From: Streptomyces inusitatus
Lineage (GTDB): Bacteria > Actinomycetota > Actinomycetes > Streptomycetales > Streptomycetaceae
Length of the DNA: 64,000 nt
Reading direction: 5' to 3'
NCBI RefSeq assembly: GCF_014651115.1
Contig: NZ_BMWG01000006.1
Coordinates: 1 to 64,000 of the forward strand
Made by a program: the position numbers and the translations under genes. The notes under the pieces were generated by a model. That model did not search any database and had not been told where the DNA came from. It saw only the letters and a program-made list of their open reading frames with translations. This document shows, piece after piece, positions 17,720-26,361 of this stretch (position 1 is its first letter; the number at the start of each line of letters is the position of its first letter).

Positions 17720-18310
17720 TTACTTGAGGCGCTCGTGGACACGCTCGCGCAGAGAGTCCATGGTGAAGCCGAGCGGGTCGATCTTGCCCGGCTGCCACTC
17801 CTTGTGGCCGATGACGGAGCGGGACGTCCATCCGTGGTGCCGGCAGACCGCGGCCGAGGCGCGCTCGATCGCCTCCAGCTGGACGGCCGGCCAGGGGTCG
17901 TGGCCGTTGCCGAGGTTGACGCACTCGAAACCGTAGAAGTGCCGGTTGCCGTCGGTGTTCGCCTGGTTGTCGGTCGGCAGCGTCCGTTCGGCGATGACGG
18001 CGCTCAGGACGTCTCCGTCGCCCAGGCCCGCGTGGTTGGCGCGGCCGTAGCCGATCAGATGGACGGTGCCGTCCTTGGCGATGACTCCGTGGCAGAGCGG
18101 CCCCGGGAGATCGATGCGGCCGTCGCGGCAGAGCGCGACGCTGTTCGCCGTTCCCTGGGTCACGGTGTGGTGGATCATCACACCGTGCACCGGCCCCCAG
18201 GGGCCCTTGCTGTTGCGGTTGTGATCGCGCCAGTCGCCTACCTCGACGACTGTCAGGCCTTCGCCGCGCAGTGCGTCGAGAAAGCTCTTCGCGGACATGG
18301 GTGAGGACAT
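17720..18310 (-). CDS. N-acetylmuramoyl-L-alanine amidase (Amidase_2/PGRP type)
   Basis: Peptidoglycan amidase domain of 196 residues. Zinc ligands fit the HHTVTQG histidine and the C-terminal GHKEWQPGKIDPLGF, with the conserved tyrosine region RHFYGFECVNLG. There is no recognisable signal peptide, so it may be released by lysis, by a non-classical route, or act on recycled muropeptides; phage-type endolysins also look like this. ATG 18310 has AGGGAG upstream. Its stop lies 74 bases before the preferred start of the PLP enzyme, so they may be cotranscribed. It is divergent from the encapsulin operon. Confidence 0.87.
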   Translation of the reverse strand: MSSPMSAKSFLDALRGEGLTVVEVGDWRDHNRNSKGPWGPVHGVMIHHTVTQGTANSVALCRDGRIDLPGPLCHGVIAKDGTVHLIGYGRANHAGLGDGDVLSAVIAERTLPTDNQANTDGNRHFYGFECVNLGNGHDPWPAVQLEAIERASAAVCRHHGWTSRSVIGHKEWQPGKIDPLGFTMDSLRERVHERLK

Positions 18311-18598
18311 GGCCGGCTCCCTGAGGTGCGAGGAGTGTGCACGGAATGTTCCGTACTGTGCATTTACAGCTTTTACTCCAACTCCTGGGCCAGGGCTACG
18401 CGTTCGGCCGCTGTGCGATCCGATTCAGTCATCTCGCCCGTTCGTTCAGAATTCTGCCGGGGCTGCCCCGCCGTGCTGAAAGTAATCCCACTCATTTGTG
18501 TAATGGTGCTAGGACTCTCCGTGCTGAAAGGCTTCTTCTTGCAGGCCGGCAACGAACAAAAGGCCTGTTCTTCAAACGCATGATCGAGAGGAAGTCCC
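18311..18598. promoter_or_regulatory. Divergent promoter region of amidase and encapsulin operon
   Basis: The region contains a 6-2-6 palindrome ACGGAATGTTCCGT (18341-18354), itself inside a wider TGCAC...GTGCA inverted repeat (18338-18362), and a perfect 12-bp direct repeat CCGTGCTGAAAG at 18471-18482 and 18519-18530. It is less GC-rich than its surroundings. The repeats lie 70-130 bp upstream of the encapsulin start and are candidates for regulator binding. Confidence 0.6.
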
Positions 18599-20020
18599 AT
18601 GTCGATTGGTTCGGTTGGCGCAGTCGGCGGCGAGCTGCATGAGCAGCGGCCGGCGCAACAGAGCCTCGGCACAGCCGCCGCGCGCAATTTGGCCACCACC
18701 ACCAAGTCCGTCCCGCAGATGCAGGAGATCACCTCGCGGTGGCTGCTGCGGATGCTCCCATGGGTGCAGGTCGAAGGCGGCGCCTACCGGGTGAACCGCA
18801 GGCTGACCTACACGGTGGGCGACGGCCGGGTGACCTTCGTCCAGACCGGCGACCGGGTCGCGGTCGTCCCCGCCGAGCTGGGGGAGCTGCCCGCCCTGCG
18901 CGGATTCGAGGACGAGGCGGCCCTCGCCGAGCTGGCGAACCGCTGTGAGCAGCGGACGTACGAGGCGGGCCGGCCGCTCGCCGAGGCGGGCACCCCGGCC
19001 GACCGGGTCATCCTGCTGGCCCACGGCAGGGTGGAACAGATCGGCGAGGGGCCCTACGGCGACGAGACCGTGGTCGACGTCCTCGCCGACGGGGCCTATC
19101 TGGGCGAGGCGTCCCTCACCGACGCCGACGCCGTCTGGCAGTACACCGCCCGCGCCGCCACCGCCTGTACGGTCCTCGTGCTGACCAGGGACGACGTACT
19201 GAATCTCGCGGACCGCGCGGAGTCGCTCCGCAGCCATCTCGCCGGGTTCGCCGCGCTGCCCGCGCAGCGGACCAACACATACGGCGAGGCCGCGATCGAC
19301 CTGTCGGCGGGCCATGTCGGCGAGGCGGTCGTCCCGCACACCTTCGTCGACTACGACCTCTCCCCGCGCGAGTACGAACTGAGCGTCGCCCAGACCGTGC
19401 TGAAGATCCACAGCCGGGTCGCCGACCTCTACAACCAGCCGATGAACCAGACCGAGCAGCAGCTCCGGCTCACCGTCGAGGCGCTCCGCGAGCGCCAGGA
19501 GGACGAGCTGGTCAACAACCGGGAGTTTGGACTCCTGGCCAACTGCGACTACTCGCAGCGCCTCCAGCCGCACGACGGCGCGCCCACCCCCGACGACCTG
19601 GACGAGCTCCTCTCGCGGCGGCGCGGTTCCAAGCTGTTCCTGGCCCATCCGAAGGCGATCGCCGCGTTCGGCCGCGAGTGCAACCGGCGCGGGCTGGTCC
19701 CCGGCACCGTGGAGGTCGGCGGCAGCCAGGTGCCGGCCTGGCGCGGCGTGCCGATCTTCCCCTGCTCCAAGATCCCCATCACCGCGGCCCGGACCACGTC
19801 CATCATCTGCATGCGCACCGGCGAGGCCGACCAGGGCGTCATCGGCCTCCAGCAGGCGGGCATCCCGGACGAGATCGAGCCGAGCCTGTCGGTGCGCTTC
19901 ATGGGCATCAACGAGCAGGCGATCATCTCCTACCTGGTCACGGCCTACTACTCGGCGGCCGTGCTGGTCCCCGACGCACTCGGAGTGCTGGAGAACGTCG
20001 AGGTGGGCCGCCGGGGGTGA
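18599..20020 (+). CDS. Family 2B encapsulin nanocompartment shell protein (EshA-like)
   Basis: A 473-residue HK97-fold shell protein with an inserted cyclic-nucleotide-binding-like domain, the hallmark of family 2B encapsulins. Residues 1-75 form the N-arm and start of the E-loop region, residues about 85-225 the cNMP-binding-like domain ([28 protein letters not shown]), and residues 240-473 the P and A domains ([50 protein letters not shown]). Streptomyces EshA was first described as a nucleotide-binding protein in hyphal development before being recognised as an encapsulin. The ATG follows GAGAGGAAG. The shell should self-assemble in the cytoplasm and enclose the product of the next gene. 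Confidence 0.93.
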   Translation: MSIGSVGAVGGELHEQRPAQQSLGTAAARNLATTTKSVPQMQEITSRWLLRMLPWVQVEGGAYRVNRRLTYTVGDGRVTFVQTGDRVAVVPAELGELPALRGFEDEAALAELANRCEQRTYEAGRPLAEAGTPADRVILLAHGRVEQIGEGPYGDETVVDVLADGAYLGEASLTDADAVWQYTARAATACTVLVLTRDDVLNLADRAESLRSHLAGFAALPAQRTNTYGEAAIDLSAGHVGEAVVPHTFVDYDLSPREYELSVAQTVLKIHSRVADLYNQPMNQTEQQLRLTVEALRERQEDELVNNREFGLLANCDYSQRLQPHDGAPTPDDLDELLSRRRGSKLFLAHPKAIAAFGRECNRRGLVPGTVEVGGSQVPAWRGVPIFPCSKIPITAARTTSIICMRTGEADQGVIGLQQAGIPDEIEPSLSVRFMGINEQAIISYLVTAYYSAAVLVPDALGVLENVEVGRRG

Positions 20021-20127
20021 GCCGACCGCGGCGGCGCGGCCCGCTCCCCCGGGCGGCCGCGCCGACCGCACCCCCGCCACCCCTGCTCCCCGGCGCACCG
20101 GATGAACCCAGTCGAAAGGACCGCGAG

Positions 20128-21165
20128 TTGACCATGTCGGAGGCTGTGGAGGGCCGTGAGGCCCTCGCCCTTCTGGAGCATGCCCGTGATGTCGTCGGTC
20201 CCGAGCTGAGAGCGAGCGTGGAGACCCTCCCCGGTCCGCTGCGCAGGGTCGCGATGTACCACTTCGGCTGGGAGCACGCGGACGGCTCCCCGGCCGACGG
20301 GGCCACCGGCAAGGCCGTCAGGCCCGCCCTGGTCCTGGCCGCCGCGCGGGCTTTCGGCGGCGATCCCGGCCGGGCCGTCCGGGCGGCCGTCGCGGTGGAG
20401 CTGGTGCACAACTTCACCCTGCTGCACGACGACGTCATCGACGACGACACCACCCGGCGGCACCGCCCCACCGCCTGGACGGTCTTCGGCGTCCCCGACG
20501 CGATCATCGCCGGTGACGCGCTGTTCGCCCTCGCGCTGCGCGTCCTCGCGGAGGACCGCCACCCCGCCTCGGGGCCGGCGATCGAGCGGCTCACCGCCTG
20601 TGTGGTGGAGCTGTGCGCGGGCCAGCAGGCGGACTGCGCCTTCGAGGAGCGCGCCCCGCACGACGTGTCGCTGGACGAGTGCCTGACGATGGCGATCGCC
20701 AAGACCGGGGCGCTGCTGGGCTGCTCCTGCGCGCTCGGCGCGCTGTACGCGGGGGCGACGCCGGAGCGCACGAGCGCCCTGGACGCCTTCGGCCGGGAGG
20801 CCGGGCTGGCCTTCCAGCTGATCGACGATCTGATCGGCATCTGGGGCGATCCCGGCCGCACCGGCAAGCCGGCCGGGGCCGATCTCGCCGCCCGCAAGAA
20901 GTCCCTCCCGGTGGTGGCCGCCCTCGGCTCGGGCACCCCGGCCGGCGAGGAGCTGGCCGCGCTCTACGGGGCCCCGATGTCCCCGGCCGACATCCTCCGC
21001 GCCGCCGAGGCGGTGGAGCGCGCGGGCGGCCGCGACTGGGCCCAGCACCAGGCGGCCGAGCGGATGGGCGTGGCCGTCCAGGAGCTGTCCCGCGCGGTCC
21101 CCGACCTGGCGGCGGCGGGCGATCTGCTGGCCCTGGCGGAGTTCGTGACCCGCCGCACCCGATGA
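20128..21165 (+). CDS. Polyprenyl transferase, predicted encapsulin cargo
   Basis: Trans-isoprenyl diphosphate synthase of about 345 residues. The first aspartate-rich motif is DDVIDDD (residues 101-107) and the second is DDLIGIWGD (233-241); lysine and arginine positions for diphosphate binding (KAVRP) are present. Adjacent family 2B encapsulin makes it the nanocompartment cargo by published genomic definition. The start is ambiguous: TTG 20128 lies 7 bases after GAAAGGA and ATG 20134 follows; a GTG at 20017 overlaps the shell stop codon (GTGA), stays in frame, and would add 37 Pro/Arg-rich residues resembling the disordered cargo-loading extension of family 2 cargo. Substrate chain length is not evident. 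Confidence 0.88.
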   Translation: MTMSEAVEGREALALLEHARDVVGPELRASVETLPGPLRRVAMYHFGWEHADGSPADGATGKAVRPALVLAAARAFGGDPGRAVRAAVAVELVHNFTLLHDDVIDDDTTRRHRPTAWTVFGVPDAIIAGDALFALALRVLAEDRHPASGPAIERLTACVVELCAGQQADCAFEERAPHDVSLDECLTMAIAKTGALLGCSCALGALYAGATPERTSALDAFGREAGLAFQLIDDLIGIWGDPGRTGKPAGADLAARKKSLPVVAALGSGTPAGEELAALYGAPMSPADILRAAEAVERAGGRDWAQHQAAERMGVAVQELSRAVPDLAAAGDLLALAEFVTRRTR

Positions 21166-21223
21166 ATGAATCCGCCCCGCCGCCCGCGCTGCCCCTTCCT
21201 CCCCGCCGCCGTACCCTGGAGGC

Positions 21224-21448
21224 ATGGGCAGCGATGGACGTCGGACCGTCCGCGACCCACAGGCCGGGCCGAGGTGCCCGGCGTGCGGGGAGCCTGTCGG
21301 TACCGTCATCGAGCGACGCAAGACTCTGGGGGCCTTCGTCCCCTTCTGGGGCCCCGGGCCCTGTCGGAATTCAGCCTGTGCCGAGTACGCCGGAGCCCCG
21401 AGTGAGCGGTCCCCCGGCGCTCCCGGTGCGACGATACGCACGGTCTGA
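21224..21448 (+). CDS. Small zinc-ribbon-like protein
   Basis: A 74-residue protein with four cysteines arranged Cys18-x2-Cys21 and Cys47-x4-Cys52, consistent with a zinc ribbon. The ATG follows a good TGGAGG ribosome site. It lies 58 bases after the prenyltransferase stop in the same direction and may be cotranscribed with the encapsulin operon. I do not know a function. The C-terminal 15 residues are low-complexity. Confidence 0.7.
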   Translation: MGSDGRRTVRDPQAGPRCPACGEPVGTVIERRKTLGAFVPFWGPGPCRNSACAEYAGAPSERSPGAPGATIRTV

Positions 21449-21497
21449 GCCATCCCTGCTGTTCGGTGGAGGCTCCCGTACCGCTACAGTCCGCGCC

Positions 21498-21938
21498 ATG
21501 TCATCGGAGTCGACTGAAGTCTGGGCGGGCTGGTACCGCGACCGACGTGGCGCGGAAGCGGTCACGATCGCGGCGCACGGACGGCAACTGCGCACGCGCA
21601 TCAGGGGTGTTGAGTACGAAGGGGCGACTTTCGCCGCCTTGGAGACGGTGGGGGCGGAGGGCGTTCTCTCCTCCTGTGTACTGGAATGGGACATACCGCT
21701 CCCCGTCCACGCGGGCGGCTCGGTGGAACGGGCCACGCTCAGCTGTCTGTTGACGCTCGGCGAACTGAGGCCCGAGGGGTCGCTCGACCGGGCGGATCTC
21801 AATCTGACCCTGCACTACGGCGGGGCGGCCTATGAATCCGGAGTCGCCGGGGGCGACTTCGACGACGCGCTCGACCGTATCCAGAAACAGCTCCCGGACG
21901 GGGCCGAGCTGGCGACCCTCACCTCCGCCGACGCCTGA
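21498..21938 (+). CDS. Conserved hypothetical protein (possibly DUF6304)
   Basis: A 146-residue soluble protein with alternating strands and no signal peptide or membrane segment. From memory it resembles the actinobacterial DUF6304 family; this is not certain. Sequence landmarks are WAGWYRDRRGAEAVTIAAHG near the start and NLTLHYGGAAYESGVAGGDFDDALDRIQKQLP near the end, the latter looking like a binding domain with an acidic loop. No function is proposed. It follows the zinc-ribbon gene by 49 bases. Confidence 0.7.
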   Translation: MSSESTEVWAGWYRDRRGAEAVTIAAHGRQLRTRIRGVEYEGATFAALETVGAEGVLSSCVLEWDIPLPVHAGGSVERATLSCLLTLGELRPEGSLDRADLNLTLHYGGAAYESGVAGGDFDDALDRIQKQLPDGAELATLTSADA

Positions 21939-22079
21939 GGGTCCGGGCCGCGCACCGGGTCACGCACCGGGTCACCGGGGCACGCACCGGGGGACGTCCC
22001 GCCGCCGACCGGCCGGACGTCCCCCGGGTCATCGCGGATCCCGGATCAGCGGGTGCCTCGGATCACGGGGTGTCCCGGA

Positions 22080-22739
22080 TCAGCGGGAGGAGAGCTGCTT
22101 CATCGCCGACGCGAGGCCGTTGGCCCACAGGGCGTTGACCCGGGAGCGCTCCTGCGCGTTCGGGGTGTCGTTCTGGCAGGAGGTGCCGGGGCCGCCGCCC
22201 GACATCAGCTCGCTGCACGGGCCCCGGTAGTTGTCCGGCAGTCCGAGGACGTGGCCGGTCTCGTGGGAGGTCACCCGGTAGGAGTTGTACTGCTGGTTCT
22301 GCCGGTAGTCGAGGAATATGTAGCCGCGGCCGTGGCCGTCGGTGCTCGCGTACGAGCCCCGGGAGTCATTGCCCTCGTAGTAGCGGAAGCTGGGGTTGCT
22401 CCCCTCCTGGAGGCGGACATTGCTCACCGAGCTGTTCCACACCTGGGTGGAACGGGCTATCTGGGCACGGAAGGTGGGCGCGGTGGAGGCGTTGTACGTG
22501 ACCGTGACGACCCGGGCGCCCGGGTTGGCGGCGCGCTTCTCGGCGACCGACCTCAGCACCGCGTCGAAGAAGGCCTTGGTCGCCTTCTTGTCCTCGGCCG
22601 AGCCCTCGTAGGCGACGTACGAGGGAGTCGCGACGGGCGCGGGAGCGGGGGCGGCGGTCGCCGTGGCCGGCACCGCTCCGAGTGCGGCGGCGAGAGCGAC
22701 GCCGAGGGCGGCGGAGAAGGCGGCTCGGGGGTGACGCAT
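22080..22739 (-). CDS. snpA: Snapalysin-type secreted zinc metalloprotease (M7)
   Basis: Secreted protease of 219 residues. A Sec signal peptide covers about residues 1-29 (hydrophobic core [13 protein letters not shown], cleavage near TAA), followed by a propeptide and the catalytic domain. The extended zinc motif [11 protein letters not shown] (159-169) carries two His ligands plus a distal Asp ligand, diagnostic for snapalysin. One disulfide pair (Cys175, Cys188) is likely. It is divergent from a LysR regulator, the classic snpA-snpR (mprA-mprR) arrangement of Streptomyces in which the LysR protein activates the protease gene. Confidence 0.93.
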   Translation of the reverse strand: MRHPRAAFSAALGVALAAALGAVPATATAAPAPAPVATPSYVAYEGSAEDKKATKAFFDAVLRSVAEKRAANPGARVVTVTYNASTAPTFRAQIARSTQVWNSSVSNVRLQEGSNPSFRYYEGNDSRGSYASTDGHGRGYIFLDYRQNQQYNSYRVTSHETGHVLGLPDNYRGPCSELMSGGGPGTSCQNDTPNAQERSRVNALWANGLASAMKQLSSR

Positions 22740-22917
22740 GTGGGGGCTCCTACTCGTCCGGTGAACGGATTCGGTACGGCGAGTTTCGGGCAGGAAGCCC
22801 GTTCGCGGATGATGCCAACTCCCGATAACACCAACGAATCGTCATGTCCATGTCCGTCCATTGGTGCCCGAACTGTGTGTCTGGTGTGACCGCCGGAGCC
22901 GGTCCTACTCTCGGGTC
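22740..22917. promoter_or_regulatory. snpA-LysR divergent control region
   Basis: The gap contains an inverted repeat CACCAA (22829-22834) and TTGGTG (22861-22866), 26 bases apart, plus further AT-rich sequence (GATAACACC). LysR regulators usually bind spaced dyads in such divergent regions, so this is a candidate activator site. Confidence 0.5.
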
Positions 22918-23877
22918 ATGGAGCTCGATCTGAGACACCTCCGCGCCCTGTGCGCCATCGCGGACGCGGGCAGCCTGCACAAGGCGGCCCGGCAACTGGG
23001 CGTCACCCAGCCGTCGCTGACGACCCAGCTGAGGCGTATCGAGAACTCCCTCGGCGCGCAGCTCTTCTGGCGCGAGCGCTCCGGCTGCCGGCCCACCCCG
23101 GTGGGCCGCGCGGTGCTGACCCGGGCCCGCCCGCTGGTGGCCCAGATGGCCGCCCTCGTGGTCGAGGCCAAGGCGGCGGCGGCCCGGGGCGGCGGCCCCG
23201 GGCTGAGCGTCGGATCCACCGCGAGCCGCGCCCTCCCCGGCTGGCTCGGCCGGCTCCGCCGCAGACTGCCCGGCACCGACATCTCCCTCCACATGGACGT
23301 CTCCGCCAACGCGCTGCTGCGCATGGTCGCGGCCGGACAGCTCGACGTCGCCTTCGTCCACGAGGTGGAGGGCTCTCCGCTGCGGCTGCCGGGGGAGCTG
23401 ACGGTGCGCGTGCTCGTCGAGCGCGAGCCGCAGTTCGTCTCCCTCTCCCGCGACCACCCGGCGGCCTCGGACGCCGTCGTGGAACTCGCCGATCTGGCCG
23501 GCGACCGCTGGATCGTCGACCCCACCGTGGACGGCGAGTGGGACGGGCTGCGCCGGGTGCTCGCCGCCGCCGGCATCAACCCCTCCGTCCTGCACGGCGA
23601 CTACCACACCGCGGCCTCCCTGGTCGCGGTCGGCGAGGCGGTCGCCCCCTGTCAGCCGACCTCCGCCCCCCGCGAGGACATGGTGGTCCGCCCGCTGCGC
23701 GGCGACCCGCTCGCGGTGCGGCTGCTGCTCTGCTCCCCGCCGGGCACGGGGGAGCGGTACGCGGGGGTGTACGCGGATCTTGAGGCGGCCTACCGGGAGG
23801 TGGCCTCGGGGGCGGCGGCGTACCGTCAGTGGCTGCTCCGTCACAAGAGCCCGCTGCTGACCGCCCCGGCGGCCTGA
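22918..23877 (+). CDS. LysR-family regulator of the snapalysin gene
   Basis: LysR-type regulator of 319 residues. The N-terminal winged helix (LRHLRALCAIADAGSLHKAARQLGVTQPSL) is canonical, followed by the linker helix and a two-lobe effector-binding domain from about residue 95 (GLSVGSTASRALPGWLGRLRRRLPG). Divergent from snpA, it matches SnpR/MprR, the activator of the small neutral protease. ATG 22918 is chosen since it begins the HTH domain; the upstream open frame overlaps the promoter region. Confidence 0.9.
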   Translation: MELDLRHLRALCAIADAGSLHKAARQLGVTQPSLTTQLRRIENSLGAQLFWRERSGCRPTPVGRAVLTRARPLVAQMAALVVEAKAAAARGGGPGLSVGSTASRALPGWLGRLRRRLPGTDISLHMDVSANALLRMVAAGQLDVAFVHEVEGSPLRLPGELTVRVLVEREPQFVSLSRDHPAASDAVVELADLAGDRWIVDPTVDGEWDGLRRVLAAAGINPSVLHGDYHTAASLVAVGEAVAPCQPTSAPREDMVVRPLRGDPLAVRLLLCSPPGTGERYAGVYADLEAAYREVASGAAAYRQWLLRHKSPLLTAPAA

Positions 23878-24267
23878 GGGCGCCGGGCTCCCATAGCGGA
23901 AAAATCGCTTTACCACGTCGCCGGAGGGCAGGTGACAGCCGGTGTCTCCGTGGGTCTCGGGCGCTCCGTCTTCGCTTATCGCGAACGCCGCACCGGAATC
24001 CCTCCGCCTGTCGCTTTCCCAGGTGAGCGCAATCGGAGCGCACTCAAAAGGCCATTTGTATTAGCGATAGCTAATTAGCAAATTGGCTGGAAAATACACT
24101 GCTAAGATGACTTTCATCCCGGCCGCCTGAGCGGTTCCACCGCTGTCCGGCATGGCCCGCGCGCACCACCGCGTCCGCCGCGGTACGCCCGCCGGCGCGC
24201 GGCCGGCGTCGCGCACGCGGCGGTGCCCGAGGCAGTGTTCTCTTCCGTTACCAGAAGGTAGATTTTT
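23878..24267 (+). promoter_or_regulatory. AT-rich upstream region of the glycosyltransferase gene
   Basis: These 390 bases hold no gene. The part at 24050-24116 is strikingly AT-rich for this genome and contains the perfect palindrome GCTAATTAGC (24070-24079). A GC-rich stretch with CGGCCGGC-type inverted repeats (24180-24230) follows and probably forms structure in the 5' leader of the mRNA. The ribosome site AGAAGG is at 24253. Confidence 0.55.
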
Positions 24268-26307
24268 GTGAACCGTGTGCCGGATGCGGCTGTCCCCGAC
24301 GTCTCCGTCGTCGTCGGCGCGTACAACGCGATGCCCTACCTGACCCGGTGCGTACGGTCCGTGGTGGACCAGACGCTCGGCCGCGACCGCATCGAGCTGA
24401 TCGCCGTCAACGACGGCTCGACGGACGGCACCGGCGAGGAGCTGGACCGGCTGGCCGAGGAGTTCCCCTCCATGGTGCGAGTGGTGCACCAGGAGAACTC
24501 CGGCGGCCCCTCCGCCCCGCGCAACGCGGGCATCGAGCTGGCCCGGGGACGCTTCATCTTCTTCCTCGACGCCGACGACTACCTCGGCGAAGAGGCCCTT
24601 GAGCGCATGGTCGCCATGGCCGACGCCAACAGCACCGACGTGGTGCTCGGCAAGATGGTCGGCGTCGGCGGCCGGGGCGCGCCCAAGTCGATGTTCAAGC
24701 GCAACCAGCCCAAGACCGATGTGTTCGGCTCCGCGGTCTACTGGACGCTCAACCCGCTCAAGCTCTTCCGCCGCGAACTCATCGAGCGCCTCGGACTGCG
24801 ATTCCGCACCGACATGCGCACCGGCGAGGACCAGCCCTTCGTCTCCATGGCGTATCTGCACGCCTCGGGCATTTCCGTCGTCGCCGACTACGACTGCTAC
24901 TACTGGGTCGAGCGCGAGGACGGCAACAACGTCACCCGCACCACCCGCGGCACCCACCCGCGCATCAAGTACCTCAAGGTGATGTTCGAACTGCTGGCCC
25001 GCGAGGTCAAGAGCAGCGCCAAGCGGGACATCCTCCTCCGCCGCCACTTCGACGTCGACATCAAGTCGGCGCTGCGCCACCTGCTGCGCGAGACCGAGCC
25101 CGAGATACGGGACTCGGCGCTCGCCGAGATACAGCAGATGATCACCGCCAACCTCAGCGAGGAGCTGGCCCAGCGCTACCCCGCGATGCACCGGCTCCGG
25201 CTCCACCTCGCCGGCCACGGCATGCTGGAGGAGCTCCGCGAGGTCACCCGCTTCGACCAGGCGAAGAAGCGCGACAAGGTCGTCGTCGAGAAGGGCCGCG
25301 CCTACGGGGCGTACCCCTACTTCCGCGACCCCGCCCGGGGCATCCCGGACCACTGCTTCGACATCACCCGCCAGCTGGGCGTCCGCCACCACCTGGACAC
25401 CGCCGAGCTGACCGGCTCCGAGCTGCACCTCGCCGGCCACGCGTACATCCACACCGTCGACACCGTCGACACCGCCATCGAGGCCGTACTGCGCGAGCGC
25501 GACAGCGGCGTCGAGTACAGCTTCCCCGCCGAGAGCGTCAGCGCCCCCGGGGTCACCGAGGCGGTCGGCGAGGGCATGTACGAGTACGGCGAGTCCGGCT
25601 TCCGCGTCACCGTCGACACCCTCACCGCCGCCGACGGCCAGATGCTCCCCTCCGGCCTGTGGGACCTGCACATGCGGGTACGCAGCCAGGGCATCGTCAA
25701 GGAGGGGCGCACCGGCAACAAGCGCTCCGACTCCATCGACTCCGAGGCGCGGCCCCGTCTGGTGCACACCCCCGACGGCGCGTCCCACGTCATCACCCCG
25801 TACTTCACCAAGCCGTACGGCAACTTCACCCTCGACGTCGGCCAGCGCAAGCACCGCCTCCAGTCCCATCTGAAGGTCGAGAAGGCCGCCTGGGCCGAGA
25901 ACGCGCCCGGCACCGTCGTCATCTCCGGCCATGTCAACGCCGCCGTCGCGCCCGGCGACCTCGTCGTGCGGGCCAGCTCGACCGGCCGTACGGTCGACCT
26001 CGCCGCCTTCCAGACCGGATCGCTCGCCGCCCCCGGCCCCTTCGAGTTCCACGTCAACCTGGCCAAGGCCTTCGCCGACAAGGCGCTCCCGGCCGGCGTC
26101 TGGGAGCTGGCCGTCTGCCTCAGCTCCCCGGACCTCCCCGCCACCGTCTGGGTGCCCAACACCCCCGGTCTCGCCACCGCCCGCTTCCGCCGCCGGGGCC
26201 TGCCCGCCTACGCCAAGCCGATGGAGAAGCACCAGGTCTTCTCCGTCCGGCTGGCCCTGGTCGACCCGGTCGCCGGTCTCCGCCGCCGCTTCGGCATCGG
26301 CATCTGA
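24268..26307 (+). CDS. Family 2 glycosyltransferase with C-terminal beta-sandwich region
   Basis: A 679-residue GT-A glycosyltransferase. The N-terminal catalytic domain (1-260) has VVVGAYNAMPYLTRCVRSV, the nucleotide-binding VNDGSTDGTGE and the metal-binding DxD motif in FFLDADDYL (Asp101, Asp103), plus the acceptor-side GEDQPF. The remaining 400 residues are beta-rich and resemble the C-terminal modules of TarS/TarP and teichoic-acid-type transferases. No transmembrane segments are seen. It is a good candidate for decorating a cell-wall glycopolymer, but donor and acceptor are unknown. The GTG start has AGAAGG nine bases upstream. It stands alone between an AT-rich leader and a terminator. 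Confidence 0.87.
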   Translation: MNRVPDAAVPDVSVVVGAYNAMPYLTRCVRSVVDQTLGRDRIELIAVNDGSTDGTGEELDRLAEEFPSMVRVVHQENSGGPSAPRNAGIELARGRFIFFLDADDYLGEEALERMVAMADANSTDVVLGKMVGVGGRGAPKSMFKRNQPKTDVFGSAVYWTLNPLKLFRRELIERLGLRFRTDMRTGEDQPFVSMAYLHASGISVVADYDCYYWVEREDGNNVTRTTRGTHPRIKYLKVMFELLAREVKSSAKRDILLRRHFDVDIKSALRHLLRETEPEIRDSALAEIQQMITANLSEELAQRYPAMHRLRLHLAGHGMLEELREVTRFDQAKKRDKVVVEKGRAYGAYPYFRDPARGIPDHCFDITRQLGVRHHLDTAELTGSELHLAGHAYIHTVDTVDTAIEAVLRERDSGVEYSFPAESVSAPGVTEAVGEGMYEYGESGFRVTVDTLTAADGQMLPSGLWDLHMRVRSQGIVKEGRTGNKRSDSIDSEARPRLVHTPDGASHVITPYFTKPYGNFTLDVGQRKHRLQSHLKVEKAAWAENAPGTVVISGHVNAAVAPGDLVVRASSTGRTVDLAAFQTGSLAAPGPFEFHVNLAKAFADKALPAGVWELAVCLSSPDLPATVWVPNTPGLATARFRRRGLPAYAKPMEKHQVFSVRLALVDPVAGLRRRFGIGI

Positions 26308-26320
26308 CCGACCCCTGTCC

Positions 26321-26354
26321 GTGCCCCCGCCCCGCCCGCGCGGGCCGGGGGCAC
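26321..26354. terminator. Terminator between glycosyltransferase and DUF1266 operon
   Basis: GTGCCCCC (26321-26328) pairs perfectly with GGGGGCAC (26347-26354), with further CG-rich pairing inside the loop. It lies between convergent genes and probably serves both. Confidence 0.75.
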
Positions 26355-26361
26355 GCGCCGT

